Of a stretch of 64,000 nucleotides of DNA, positions 11,501 to 24,813 are shown in pieces. The DNA comes from Panonychus citri (taxonomy: Eukaryota > Arthropoda > Arachnida > Trombidiformes > Tetranychidae). The stretch covers positions 1,178,001-1,242,000 of the forward strand of contig NW_026515428.1 of assembly GCF_014898815.1 (NCBI RefSeq), in the 5' to 3' direction. Numbering within the stretch: position 1 is the stretch's first letter; the number at the start of each line of letters is the position of its first letter. The position numbers and the translations under genes are program-made. A model generated the notes under the pieces. The model did no database searches, was not told the DNA's origin, and saw only the letters and a program-made list of their open reading frames with translations.

Positions 11501-12470
11501 TCACCACCATCAGCATCACCAACACCAACACCACCAGCAACAACAACAACAACAAGCCCAACAGCAACAATTGGCCGCCGCTGTTGCCACCCTTGCCTTG
11601 CAACAACAACTTGCCAATCAGGATGCATTAAGTTTATCCGCTGCAACTGCTTTAGCCTCAAATCCAATGTTAGCCGCTTTATATGGTACACCAGCAACCG
11701 CCGGAGCGGGTACAACTTGCCTTCCATCACCAACAGCTTTAAACACAAACACCAGCCTTGCGGGTTTAAGTCTTGTTCAGCCTTCCTTTACCAGTCGTAG
11801 TCCAACAATCCAAAGTCTTAGCAGTTTAACCACCGGTCAATCTAGTCCCACCATAATTGGAGCCACTCTTAACCCCTCAATTAAACAAATGGAAGGCCCA
11901 GAAGGATCAAATCTTTTCATTTATCATCTTCCCTCCGATTATACTGACGTTGATTTAGCCCAAACATTTACCTCCTTTGGTAACGTTGTTTCCAGTAAAG
12001 TTTTCATTGATAAAAACACCAATTGTAGTAAAGGATTTGGTAAGTAAATTGAATATCAATCATCCAAACCCTCATTTAGTTTCCTCTACATCCTGACACC
12101 TCTATATTTATCTTATTCCTCCCACCCTCACACCACCACCACCACCACCACCATCATCATTATCGGTTTCATCCATAACCTTCATGATTTGTTCATCGGT
12201 GTAGCTTTGCTTGTTTTCCTTTGAACGAAAATTTCGTTTCTCTATGTGTATCATTTTCTTTATCTATGTGAATGCTTTATATGTAATTTTCTCTCTCTGT
12301 TACCTCTCTCTCCCTCTCTCTCTATTATCTTTTCTCAATTGTAATTAGGTTTCGTGTCTTTTGACAATCCAATCTCGGCCCAAGCTGCAATTCAAGCTAT
12401 GAATGGCTTTCAAATTGGAAACAAACGACTGAAAGTACAATTAAAAAGGATCAGAGACAAACCTTATTAA
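8571..12470 (+). CDS. CELF/Bruno-type RNA-binding protein lacking RRM2 (4 exons)
   Basis: CELF proteins control splicing, translation and decay of GU-rich mRNAs. Exons: 8571-8697, 8770-9185, 11139-12039, 12349-12470, all GT-AG, with phases giving 521 aa plus stop. The ATG at 8571 is the first in frame; the frame is open a little upstream without another ATG. Residues 1-111 are acidic. RRM1 spans about 112-197 (KMFVGQIP, RGCCFITY, then QNALHN and IQMKPADSE, typical of CELF RRM1). RRM3 spans about 438-516 (GPEGSNLFIYHLP, KGFGFVSF, AIQAMNGFQIG) and the protein ends at RDKPY, as CELF proteins do. Between them lies a linker with poly-Ala, poly-Gln and His-rich runs. The second RRM that normally follows IQMKPADSE is absent in every frame: exon 3 passes straight from the end of RRM1 into the linker. 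The family assignment is secure; the subfamily (CELF1/2 or CELF3-6 type) is not. Confidence 0.88.
9634..9818. repeat. Direct repeat, left copy, in the CELF intron
   Basis: 185 bp that recur at 10400-10575 in the same orientation with mostly small indel differences. Starts at AAAATGAAACGAG and ends at GAGGTAAATTGAACT in both copies. The two copies flank a minus-strand ORF. The ends are not TG...CA and I see no target-site duplication. Confidence 0.85.
9849..10343 (-). CDS. Nested 164-aa ORF inside the CELF intron, function unknown
   Basis: Intronless minus-strand ORF that I do not recognise. It starts at an ATG at 10343, with a second in-frame ATG at 10322-10320 (MSNLNSREN), and stops with TAA at 9851-9849. 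The composition looks like a real protein: mixed charged and hydrophobic residues, few repeats, and a central segment (GANGQPVTEILDYK, then ESEMLLFIINEVCAVYDEM) that could fold as alternating strands and helices. There is no signal peptide, membrane segment or catalytic motif that I can name. It lies between two direct repeats of about 180 bp, which suggests arrival by duplication or by a mobile element. It could be a retrocopy of a host gene or the single ORF of a small non-autonomous element. It opposes CELF transcription. Confidence 0.5.
   Translation of the reverse strand: MFSNLLKMSNLNSRENYPVFFFMTKTFNLVYNLVKVMICGANGQPVTEILDYKVTDLGDHYRIDLLITKKFRFDLVESEMLLFIINEVCAVYDEMSPESADLVINGKNTEILDNYRACGLTQIYLLLNNNHVSYYHAQSDDDNLQRFPFRKQRLVVSTGKGNTF
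10400..10575. repeat. Direct repeat, right copy, in the CELF intron
   Basis: 176 bp matching 9634-9818. The differences include GTGTG/GTG, AAAACC/AAACC, ATATAG/ATAG and GAAAAAG/GAAAAG, mostly indels. Together with the left copy it brackets 581 bp that contain the nested ORF. Confidence 0.85.
11106..11137 (+). promoter_or_regulatory. Hairpin overlapping the 3' splice site of CELF exon 3
   Basis: Perfect 10-bp arms TGTACAAGTA (11106-11115) and TACTTGTACA (11128-11137) with a 12-nt loop. The splice acceptor AG is at 11137-11138, so its A closes the hairpin and the pyrimidine tract lies in the loop and right arm. In the pre-mRNA this could mask the acceptor. The structure is visible in the sequence; the regulatory role is inferred. 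Confidence 0.45.
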
Positions 12471-12800
12471 CAGAAGAAGAAAAATGATAAATAAATAAAC
12501 AGAGAAGAAGAACTTGGAAAAAGAAAAAACAATTATTTTAAAAAGAACGAAAAATTCTATGTTTTTTATATATATTCTACATGTTTGTTCATTCACCACC
12601 TCAAATATTATAACATTTTCTCTTAATTCTTTTGTTCTCCTTTCCCACCTCCACCTCCTTCCTCATTTCACCTTCATTCATATCACTCCTTCCGTCTCTT
12701 TCTTTTCTTCCTTTTTTTAATATGATCCTAATCATCATTTTCATCTCTTCTTCTCGTCAATTTTTCTTTTTCCTTGATATCTCCTTTTTCTTTTCATCTT

Positions 12801-12804
<4 letters not shown>

Positions 12805-12854
<50 letters not shown>
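12805..12854. repeat. (CT)n microsatellite, 50 bp
   Basis: Uninterrupted TC dinucleotides in the pyrimidine-rich sequence after the CELF gene. Confidence 0.95.
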
Positions 12855-12857
<3 letters not shown>

Positions 12858-14293
12858 TTCTCTGTCCTTTTCAATCATCATCTCCATCATCATCACCATC
12901 TTTTATTTGTATAATAGTTCTAAAAAAGGAAAGAAAAGAAAGAAAAGGAAAAGATTTATCTTCCCAGAAATCTTTCTCCATCCTCATCCCACCCCACCCA
13001 CTACTTCTCTCTCTCACTCTTATTCTATCTGTTAACTTAACCTTAATGTTATGTAAATATAATATGATTATTATCATAAATAATATTCTTATCTTAATGA
13101 TAATGAATATCCATAGGTAAAAAAAAGATGATGACAAAAAATACTAAACACAAAGAAGTATTTATAAACATATGAATATATTATTATCATTAGTAAACTT
13201 GATTGAACTATTATTATCTCTCCCTCTCTATCATGTAAATATACTCATTATTTTCACCATCATCACCACAGAAGCCACATCACAATCAACATGATGATAA
13301 TCATCATCATCATTAATTCATTATTAACTTAAGCTGAAACAATATTTACCAAAGACTTTTATTTACCACACAAACACAAGGGCGAAATGTTAATTATTAA
13401 AAATAAGCAATTAACTAATTACCATGGGTTTCGGGTAAGCTAAATGATGGTTTAAATCATGAATAGACTTTGAAAATTTAATAATAACAAACGTTGATTA
13501 ACTGAAACAATTAACATTTCCTTTTATTAATCTGATAATTTTTTTTTCAAATTTCCATCATGATAATTATCAGATTCAATTGATTACTATTAATTATTTT
13601 TGATTGTTTTCTTATGTGACTATTTGATTATTTGCAGTTAATTGTTTGAACATAATTACCAATGATGCCTTTTTTGATCAACGATTAAACCTTAATCATA
13701 ACAATCAATTTGTTAATGATAGTTAGTTATTGTTATTGTATTGATCATTTAACAATATCCTAAAAGTTATTAAAGTTAATTGCTATTGATTTAGAAACAC
13801 TGTTAACCTTCAACAATCAGTTAATCAAGTAAATAATATTATGAGAAATTAATGTTTATGTTATTAGTTTAATTTAAAGGAAATACAAACAAAGTTAATT
13901 AAGGTTTTGTTTTAAGATTAATGGTTAATCAAAAATTGGAACCAAATCAATTTAATTGTGTTGGTCGAAAGTTAATTTAATTTATTGATTTTTTTTTCTT
14001 CTCTTTTCTAATTCTTGTTGATGGTTAATTGTTGCTCTTTGTTGATTTAATAAACTATCAACTCGACGTGTGTTTTCATGTCATGTGTTGACCGGAACTC
14101 GAGTTTGGACATTGATGTTAACTTCCGTTAACTAATAAATTGTGTATTGTTAGTTAATCATGTTGATTAAATTTCCTCGTTATTTTTTGTCACTTTAATT
14201 TATAATAATAACTAAAGGCAACAGGCAAACAAAGGTAACAATTAAAATTAAAGTTAATCACTGAATGGTTATCAAAATTATTGATCATCAACT

Positions 14294-14317
14294 TTTACAC
14301 AATTTAAATTGTGTAAA
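14294..14317. repeat. 24-bp perfect palindrome
   Basis: TTTACACAATTT is followed immediately by its exact reverse complement with no spacer. It lies in gene-free DNA. Confidence 0.85.
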
Positions 14318-14950
14318 TATTTTTTCTTGGGTTAATTGTTGTTGTTGGTTAAAAATTAGTTCAATTTAATTGGTTACACGGGAATTAAATACAAATATAC
14401 CGTTTTTTGTTCATTAAATTGTCAATAATTAACCTTGATTGTCAACCATATTGTAATTAAGTGTTTACTTACGATGATTGATTTGATTACTGTTACATTA
14501 ACACGATGAACAATTAAAAATGAGATAACCTGATTAGAAGATGATTAGAAACAATGTTACTTTAATCACTCACTGATTGTTAATCTCTTGATTAACATTA
14601 AATCCTCACAATAATCTAATACTTTCAATGGTCAAGTGAAAATTAACTGAATGGTAAAAATCACCAAGGGATTTGAAGTAAAGAAAGTGATTGGTGATGA
14701 TGAGATTTCTCATCATCTTCCTGATTATCATCCTCATCCTCATCCATTGAGTTGTTTGGACAAAAAAAGTTACAAAAAAAGTTTTCCTTTCCTGGTTAAT
14801 CCTAATCCCAAGAATCTAAATTAAGAACCAATGAAAAGATAAACAAACATAAAAGTAAACATAATTATCTTAATTCATAAATGAAACAACAACAAATCAA
14901 TCAAAATGTTCAGTTAATCACTAATTCAACAAACTGATTAAGAGTAAGAT

Positions 14951-14975
<25 letters not shown>
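14951..14975. repeat. (GA)n microsatellite
   Basis: About 25 bp of GA dinucleotides. Confidence 0.9.
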
Positions 14976-14983
<8 letters not shown>

Positions 14984-16022
14984 GATCAACAATTAATTGA
15001 TTACAACGATTGAATGAAAATGAGATGATTGATTAAACCAAAATGTGAATAACAATTTAACAATAATGTGTAAGTGATTAATTTGATTAATCTGATTGAT
15101 TGAAGTAAATATTTCATGAGACAAATATATTCATGTATCAGATTATCATTGAATTAATATAATCATCAATATGATCAATTTAGATTAAGTTAACGATTTG
15201 AAATATCAGTCAACTTTTAAATCTCGTCTAATCATTTATTAGTATAATTAGTCTCCATCTAATAAGTTAATTGTGATCAACTGTAATATAATTTAGCAAT
15301 TGATAGTTTACATTGAATTGAATTAGCATTTAACATTAATCACCAATTGGATAAGACTCATTGAGAAAGTCAATGAATCATGTTAATCGTGTTACTTAAT
15401 CATGAACAAGAATACTGGAAATTATTATTTCTCCTAATTGTAATAATCATAACTCACTAATTTTAAACTGCAATGAGCCACGATAATGTTTACATACACA
15501 GTGAACAATTTATTAATCATTTTGAATAAACTTTCAGCTGAAACTTTTTCCTCTGTGTTTTCATTTTGAAACTCAATCATTTGCGTGTTTACATCAAGAG
15601 AGAGAGAGAGAGGAAAAAGTCTGAAAACTTTTATATCTTCATGTTATCATCTCATGATTGTTTATTCAGCTTCCATATTCATCATCTTTATTATTATTAT
15701 CATATTTTACCGATAAAATCAAACTTTTATCAAGAGAGAGAGAGAGATTCTAAGATGAAGGATGCAAAAGTGATGCTGATGATGTAGAAAATTATTTCTC
15801 TCTTTCTCTTCATCATGATTCTTGGAGCCAATTCAATAATTTTACACACCCCACCCTCTCTTCAATATATATACCTACAAGTTCAGTGTATAAATAAACT
15901 TGAGCTTTTCTACCTTCACCTCCTCCTCCTCCTCGTTTACCACCTCCATCATATCTTGACTGTTGTTGTTATTTTAGTTGAAACTCATACTTCAACTGAT
16001 ACTTTCTACTTGTGACACTTTG

Positions 16023-16026
<4 letters not shown>

Positions 16027-16064
<38 letters not shown>
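16027..16064. repeat. (AG)n microsatellite
   Basis: 38 bp of AG dinucleotides in gene-free sequence. Confidence 0.95.
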
Positions 16065-16068
<4 letters not shown>

Positions 16069-16752
16069 TATTTTCTCGATTTCCTTTTCAAATGTGTCAT
16101 TTGTACATATTATTAGAATTTCGACTTTTTTTTGTTTCTTCTCCTTTTGTTTTCAATCAGAATTTGTTACTAGAGTTCAGCTCCCTTATCTTCCTCATCA
16201 TCATCCTCAATCTATGGAGTTTGTATTTTCCTTTGGAAGAAAAAAAAACAACCTTCTGTTTATTCACAGAGAGAAAAAAGGAAAAGAATCTCAAGTGGAT
16301 AACCTACTCCTCCTCCTCCTCATCTTTTCCTTGTTTTTTTTTCTACAGATTCTAAAGCATCCTCATCATCTCCATCCTCAACTTTTTTTCCCTCTGCTGT
16401 TGTTGTTGTTGTTGTTCCTCTTCTTCTTGTTGATGATGTTGTTACAATGAACAGATGAAAATCTCGATCTTCTATTTTTTCTGCCAATTTTTTGTTATCT
16501 CTCACTCTCTTCCTCATCATCATGTAAACATCGATACAAAGTGATTCTTATGCAAACTTAGTTTGACTTTTTCTCATCTTCTTTCTCATCCTAAGATCAT
16601 CTTCAGATGATGACAATTATCATTAAAACAATAACATTCATATAAATGAATCGCCTCTTCATTCAGAGCTGATTATTTTACTTTTATCAACTTAACTCAG
16701 TGAGTAAACTTTACTTGCATCAGGGAAAAGTCTGAGGTCTCTGAAAAACGAA

Positions 16753-16755
<3 letters not shown>

Positions 16756-16795
<40 letters not shown>
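16756..16795. repeat. (CT)n microsatellite
   Basis: 40 bp of CT dinucleotides that fade into CTTT repeats. Confidence 0.95.
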
Positions 16796-16807
<12 letters not shown>

Positions 16808-18043
16808 GGCTTCCAGGGTTTCTCCTGAAAATATTCAGTAGCATGAGGTCTAAGATATTAATGGAGTGAACGAGTTAAATAGTTGAACATTAATGATGGT
16901 GGAAAAAAAGTTAAGGTAAATATTACATTTTTCCTTCATCTAAAGACCTGGAGCATAATCATCATCACCTCTTTCTCTCTCTCTCCACTTTCACATCATC
17001 ATCATCATCGAGTTAACAGTTTATGTACTAATTTGTTTACTCATTTGTACCTCGAATTGGAAAAGGAAGAAAAAAATTTTCAAAAAGTTCTAATAGAAAT
17101 AAGGAGAAAAAAATGAAGTTCGAAAACTTTTTTACTTCCTATTTCATCTTCTTCTCAAAAAATCGGCTGATAAATGAAGCTCACAGAATTTATATTTAGA
17201 ACTTTTTTTCGAAGAAATTTTTTTTCTTCAAACTCTTTTTTATCTCCATTCTAATCGTCATTAGTCAATGATAAACAAGCGATAATATCAGATGAATGAA
17301 TCAGGTTACTAGGTTATTCTATTGGAATGATAAAGTTTTGTTTCGAAAAGTGAAACGTATTAATTATCGAAAACGCTTTAATCAAGATAGATAATCTTGT
17401 TGAATTAATTGTGACGAAAACAAATTGAACAGTTAATTCCAATTGTCATTTACTATCAACAATTAATTACGTTGAATTTACTTTTGAAAACTTTTGGAAA
17501 ACTATTTGCTCCATCTCATCATTATCTTCATCCTCATCTCATCATCCTTATCATTAATTAATCATAATCATCAACCCAAATTATCAAAGTGACATATTTA
17601 CACTAATTAAATTAATTATCCCTTCAAAACCCACACTATTTAAACAAAAACATTTATTAATGAAAGAACGAGTGTAATTACAACAATTAACTAAATCAAC
17701 GAACATATAAAAAAAATTAACTAATTGAACAAGAGTAAAAAAAAATAAACTAGAAAAACAAATTCATATGAATGATTATCATGATTATAATCAGAATTTC
17801 AACAAGTTAGACTCTTACTGTTGATTAGCTGATATGAACAATTAATTAGATGGTTGAAAGCAATTAGTTAATTAATCTCTTGCCTCGAATTTCATTTTTT
17901 TCAAATTCTTGAATAACTTACATCATGAGTCTCATTTGAAATCATTAGGTTGACACTTTCTGCCTTTGTTATAAGAGGATTTTGTTGTTAAATTAAATTA
18001 ATCATCATCATGATTTGAATTATTGATCTTCCATATCATCATT

Positions 18044-18116
18044 ATCACCTTAATCATGATGATGATGATGATTATGAAAATTATTTTCTCCCAATAATAA
18101 TCATGATTAAGGTGAT
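18044..18116. repeat. Inverted repeat, 17-bp perfect arms, 39-bp loop
   Basis: ATCACCTTAATCATGAT at 18044-18060 has its exact reverse complement at 18100-18116. The loop contains a GAT repeat. No gene is nearby. Confidence 0.8.
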
Positions 18117-20620
18117 GATTTATTGTTAAAGTTTTTCCTTTAAATTGAACAAAACTTTTTCTCAGGTAAGATTTGCATCTTCAAGTGATGATAATGATGA
18201 TGATTAACTATTCAGTTTCTTACCTTTGTATTAATCAGTTAATTTTTTTCCTTGACAAAAAGATGATAATTCATAATATTAATCTTGCAAATGACATTAA
18301 ATCCCAACCTACTTTATATTTTGTCATCTAATCATCAACATCTATCAACAAGTTTAATCTCAGTGATTTTGATCAATCAATCATTGGGAAACTTTAATTT
18401 GTTAATCATTTTTATCACCAACTATTAGTAAATTGATTTAAATGAAGAAAAATTGAAAATCTGAAGCAATTTAAGTAAACAAGTTTTTCCAAACCATTAA
18501 TGAAATTAGTTTTACAATCAACACTAATGATTATGTTCATCATCATCATAAAAATAGTAAAAAAAAAATAGATTTCTCATTGAAATCAATTAGATGTATT
18601 ATGATATTTCCATTGATTGTAAACTCATTTCAATTTGAATTGTGGTTAAATGATTTGCAAACAATTAGTATGTACAGTAGATTGTTAATTGTTTGAAATA
18701 ACAATGAAAAAGTTTCACGGTTGAAAGTTTAAGCCCGGGAAATGAAAATCAATTTCAAAGGTTACATCAAATTTTCAGATTCTTATGTAACAATGTGAAG
18801 GTAAAAGTATCAAGAAAATATTTCCTCCTCCAAGAAGATGATGAAAAGGATGATGATGATGATGATGATGAGGAAGATGTTAATGAAAAGAAGAGCAGGA
18901 AAAGATTGGATTTTTCATCATCATCATTATCATCTTCCTCCTCATCTATTGTCATCCTTTATATTTTAATATTATATGTGTACAACAATAGGTAAATGTG
19001 ATGGAGTACAAATTGTAATTTCTAGCTAAACATATTAAAAAGACAACACAATTTATTCATCATGAAAATGATGTTGATGAGGGAAGATGATGATGATGAT
19101 GAAGGTTAGGGTTTGGAAGAAAACAAAAACTAATTGTCTTTAAAACTGAAATTCTAACGGTAAATTGTATCCACTTGGTGTCTATCTTGGTGTCATCAAC
19201 AAGAGACTTTCTTTAATACTTTCACGATCTCTCTCTCTCTCTCACTCTCTGTTTCTGACTATATCTCTCTTTGCTAACAATTTACTAATCATCGCAATTT
19301 AAGCTTGCCTATTCCACCGTTAATATCATGTTATTATCATGTTACCCCTGAGTTCAAGCTCTTATATCAAATTCACAGAGGTGTTTATGTCTATGTAGTA
19401 GGTTAAGATTATATTACAAAAATTCATTTCTTGGGTTATTCAATATCTTGTGTATGTGTTTGTCTTGGTTGGGTGAAAGATTCATATTCAGTTCATGTTT
19501 TCATAATATTGGCATGAAATTTTCAAGTTATTCATAAAATTTATTCCCAAAGATTCCAGAATTGATTATGTTTATCTAATGTCTCGTCGTGATGTAAATA
19601 TAATCATGATGATAATGTTACTTTAATCATTTTGCTGTTGTTGTTGTTGTTTCTCAGTGGAAACGGTTAAATTGTTATCAATCTATTGTTTAGTTGATTA
19701 ACCTGATTGTTGTTGTAATTTGATTGTTTATCAATCTGTTGACAGGTTAATTTAAAACTCATCTATCAGATTAGATGATGAAAATTTTACTCAACTTTTC
19801 ATGAACTTTTCATTTGATTGTAAAAGTCTTTTGCTCATAACTTTTCTCATATTTCCTTTTCCTGTTTCAGTTTCAGTTTTCAGACGATGAGAATGATGAT
19901 AACATGATGTTTTCCATGAATAATATTCCAAGATTAAACTGATAAAAAAAAGGTTCGAAAATATAAATTCCTTTGATATTTTTATTATCTTATATTACTT
20001 TTTGATGCATAGAAAATATTGAACTTTAATTTTCATTCCATGATAACAATACACCGAAAGTAGATTGATATCATCATGATAATCATTATTCATTCTGTTC
20101 ATTGAAAATTCAGTTCTGAAAATCTACTAGGGAATCATTAACTTTTATCCATCATCTTTTCACCTTATTATGAGCGGATTTCTTGAAAATCTAATTCATT
20201 TGTTAGTTGTTATCATGGTTTCTCATTCCATGTGAATATGAACTTTTTTTTCATCATCAAAGTTGTCAAGTTACAAACAATTCAGCTGAAAATACTTGAT
20301 GATATTCAATCTACTCACTAAAATGCTTCTCTCTCACTATTATCTTCCAGCTCGTTGTCTTTTACACACTGTGAACCTTTCAACCGGAAATCTTATATCA
20401 TTTCCTATTAAAGAATCGCTCTTTCATCATGATTATCTTCCTTGTCATCATCATGAATTTTTTTTATCATTTCAATTGAATCTGTACAGGCAACTTACCA
20501 TTGAATCCATGATCATTTCCATGAAATACTTTGTTTTTTATTTCCATTTTATCCTTTTCTTATCCACCCATGAATTTTATTCTTGTAAACTCAGAACTTT
20601 TTTCTGTTACTCATCCATAT

Positions 20621-20623
<3 letters not shown>

Positions 20624-20686
<63 letters not shown>
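20624..20686. repeat. (CT)n microsatellite, longest in the window
   Basis: 63 bp of uninterrupted TC dinucleotides. Confidence 0.95.
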
Positions 20687-20689
<3 letters not shown>

Positions 20690-23600
20690 GATTGATAAAC
20701 ATCCTTGGCCAGTTGATTGTCCATCTTGTCACTTTTTGATGTAACAATTGACCAGATGACAGGAGCATGTTAACCTATTCAACTTGATTATCTTCATGTT
20801 GATTAAACTAATTAGCGAAAATATCAAAATGAAGTTTTAGTTTACTCATCCTTCAACCGATTTCATGAGGTTATAAAAGTTCAACAATTAAGTCAATTAA
20901 TAGATTCCAATGGTTTCAACCAGGAACTTTTTCCCTTCTAGGAAAAGCTCATAATTGAATAAAGTAGATATTTAGTTTCATGATAATTTATCATGATAAA
21001 TGAATGGAAATCATGTTTTCATGGTACTCTGAGAAGGATCTGAAGTTCAGTTGAATTTAAATTCAATGTCTCAAGTTAATTGTTTACAATTAAATTTGAT
21101 TCATGATCTTGAAAAGTATTTTTATTGAATTCTGGTTCAACCAAGTAGGAATATAACCTAAGGTCTATAACAATGATCTTCATGATGGAGGTTGAAGATA
21201 ATATCATAATCTTGAAAAATTGAGAATAAGATTGAATAAGAAGCTCAGAGAGGAAAAAATCTAATAGAAAAGTTCTGGACTCAGGAACTGACCTCTTGAC
21301 TTTATTATTATCTTCGCTTTCATATTGATACAATAATCATGATGATGATGATAAATATCAATAATCTATTGCTAGGAAATAGTATTGCAATTTATATTTA
21401 AATAGATTATCATTATGTTATCATGAATCGGAACCAGAAACATGATGAAAGTGCTCAAACATTGAAATGGAATCAGATGATTGAATCAATTTTGAAGTGA
21501 AAAAATTTTCTCAACCAAAAACTTCACCAATGGATCATCATAATTCATGAGATTATCATGGATTAAGCTCTCATGGTTTGGGGGAAAAAAGATTATCATT
21601 TGTGAATTTCATTGAATTTTCCCATCCTCATGTTTAAAAGTTCTGATCATGCAAAGATCTCTGTTGCTCTAAATATTATTAGTTACCACTAATTGGGATG
21701 TAATTTAAGTTCAATCATTACCCTGAACTCTGATCAATTACAGACACACAATTGGATTCAATTATCATGATTATTACCATTTTCATCAACCCTCAATGAT
21801 TATAATTCTGGAATTGAATCATTTCCATGATGACGATTTCCACCTAATCATTTGAATCATTATCTTAATCATAATGATTTCATCTCATTATCGTTTAACT
21901 TGTTTTTTTTTGTTCATCTCTTTTACCTTATAACTTATCATCATCATCATCATGTTTCATCATCATCTCCCTTTTCATCTTCAACATGATCATTATCATC
22001 ATCATTCAACGTGATTCAGTTCAATTTGTCTCCAGTGGTTTACTGTTGATTCAGTTTCTGAGTTTCTCCATGAACATGGTGATAAGCATGTTAATGTTGA
22101 TATGAACTTTCAGATTTATCTTAATACTCTTGAACCAAAACTGAGTATTTATCTGTACCCTGAACTTTACATCATCAATTTCATCATTCAATTCACTCTC
22201 CATGTTATTTTAAATTGTCGTTAATTGACTGAATAGGAAGTTACTTGTTTCCAAATTCAAAATGGTGGATCTGAAACTCTGAGAACGGAAATGGAAATGT
22301 TTGCCTTTCAAGTTTGAATTTCTCTCAATGTATACATCATGAATTTCAAATGATTTGTTTTTCCTTTTCTTCTACTTTTTCATTCATGATGAAAAATCTA
22401 AATCAGTCAATTCATTTATCTTGATTAACTTACATTCATCATCATGCAAGATAAATAAAATCATGAGAATCAGAATTATACAAACTCGACAGTTGAATGG
22501 AAGCAAAAGCTTTATTATTAATAGAAACAAAAATCTTCTCTCAATTTAACTTGGAATTTATTCAGAATTACATGATGATGACATTCAGAACTTTTTTTTT
22601 CTCCAACATTACAAATACTCTTCGTTCATGTTGGTCAAACTGACCCTCAACAGATCAATTGACTATGAACAACATACAGAAAAAAAAGTGAAGTGTAAAT
22701 TCAGTTTAAATCTGTTAAGGTTTTCAGAAAGAATCATGAAGATCATGTTATCATGATGTTGTATGAAAATTCAGTGAAAGAAAATAGGAAATATAATATT
22801 ACTGAATAACTGAATTTGTAATAATAATATCATTTATCATTGGTAAGAGTCCAATGGGTATGATGATGGTGGTGATGAAAATGATGATATGCAACTTATT
22901 ATCCTTTGGTCAACTTATTATCCAAAATAATTGAACCCTAAAAATTGTCTATCATGAGGATATAGCATTTTCATCTGGTAATTCTGAATAGCATGATAAT
23001 AAAAAGATTCACTGAATTGTTAAAATGGATTCTGTCCAATTCTGTCAATTTCAAGAGGATATTTTTTCCTTCTCTCTCTCACTCTTTCATCCTCATCCTC
23101 ATCATCTTCCTTATTATTATTATCTACACAATCATATAATCGTACTGATAGATATGACTATTTATACTCTTACCAATACCCTTGAATACCCTCCCTTTCG
23201 AGAGAGAAATTATTTGAATGGCTGTTCTTTAAATTCTCGAGTCGAAAAAATAAATTTTCCTCTCTTCTTTTTTTTTCGAGCAAATCGAATGCTCCAAGTT
23301 AGTCCTCATATCAAATCGAATTGGTTATTTTCGATATAAAAAAAAATTCTCTTCTTAATCACCATCAATATGTTGACCATTATAATCAAATGTTCTAAAA
23401 TGAAAAAAGAGAAAGATGAAGATAATGCTTGAGATGAATATATTTATTCGAAGAGAATGTTTTTTTCTACTTCTTCTTCTTCTGAATACTTTTTCCGTTC
23501 TAATACATTAACAATATTACATTTTCATCTTTTTGAAGGTTATACCTTTTTTCTGTGTTATAATTTGTTTCCAATTCTCTTGACAATTAGTCTAATGGTT

Positions 23601-24813
23601 AATAATAATGATGCTGATGATTATGATGGTAACACTCTTACTTTTATCTCCATCCTCCCTTAATAGATTATCCGAAAATTGTATGTTTACTTATCCATAG
23701 GGGAATTAACTTGTTAGATTAACATTTATTATGAGAAATTATACTTTTTTTTGTTTCCTCGAGAAGCGATTTGATCAATAAAACACTTACAATCTACTGA
23801 TATCTCGTATTCATATCAATTGAAATTAAGTTGATTGTAATTAAAGTTTAACAGTTAATGATATGAGTAGGAATATATAGATTATATCATGATGGTTGAA
23901 TGAGAGAGGAAAAAAATTCAATAAATTCTCAACAATGATTAAGATTATATTTATCGATTGATTGATTAGTTTGAGAACTTTTTTTCTGGGCAAAATTTTT
24001 CTTCAATCAATCAGGTAATCATAATGATATGGAACTGATCTCTCTCTCTCTCTTCTTTAATCGAGGAATTGATTTGAAATATTATATTCGATGGTGAAAA
24101 ATAGTTCGAAAGTTTCTAGTTCAAAGTCGAAACTTTTTTTCTCCTCTTTCTGTTTGTACCTTTCTCATTCTCACGATACCAAGAAATAGTAAAATCTATT
24201 CACAGCTTATGCTGTTTTCCAAATCACAATCTGTTCATTAGAAAATCTAATTGAATATTAAATAATCTCAAAGTTAATAATCTTGGAAAATATTAATCTA
24301 ATTAACATGAGATTAACAAACTGCATTAAGTAATGTAATTAATGTTCAACAGATGATTAGGACACAGAGGAGATTAAAAAGAACCAGAGATTAAGATTAA
24401 TTTTAATCTTAACTTTAGTGAGTTAATAGTTGTTATTATTAGATTATTGATTCGAAAGTTATCTTGGTGTGTCCTTGTTAGTTTACCATTTAAATCATAA
24501 CATCAAATGGGAACTTCGAAAAAAACTTGTTGGCAATCGAGGTAACTTGCTTCTAGAGAACAAGTTCTAAATATCTTTCACCCATCCAATCGAATTAATT
24601 ATCAACATGATTAACATGTTGATCTTTAAACCTTTTTCATTAGCAAAGTTCAGTGTTTATTCACAAAATTTTCATTCGTGAAAAAATTGATCAATATTAG
24701 CAAATAGTCAATTTAAACTATCATGTTGATATTTTCATGTGATAAGTAGATTATGTTTTTGAATTAACCTTGATAGAAACAAGAAATTATGATTAGCTTG
24801 AAAGCTGTTTATA

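Larger units (their letters stand above)
12471..24813. other. Gene-free region: microsatellites and AT-rich simple sequence
   Basis: No exon, RNA gene or transposon is supported here. The first 600 bases after the CELF stop are pyrimidine-rich and probably include its 3' UTR. From about 13.4 to 15.5 kb TTAATTG-type sequence dominates. From about 16 kb onward CAT/ATG triplet runs, TCATGAT and CT/GA tracts dominate. The short ORFs in it are low-complexity (Ser/Leu/Phe or Lys/Arg/Glu) and follow the simple repeats. Confidence 0.6.

Noticed and set aside
11272..11748. 158-residue minus-strand ORF opposite CELF exon 3
   Set aside because: Shadow of the CAG/CAA and GCN repeats of the real plus-strand exon.
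12490..12499. AATAAA hexamers just after the CELF stop codon as polyadenylation signal
   Set aside because: Only about 20 bases from the stop, in an A-rich run. Likely chance.
12632..13120. Ser/Leu/Phe-rich ORFs of up to 162 residues after the CELF gene
   Set aside because: They follow the CT microsatellite and pyrimidine tracts; low-complexity shadows, no splice or codon evidence.
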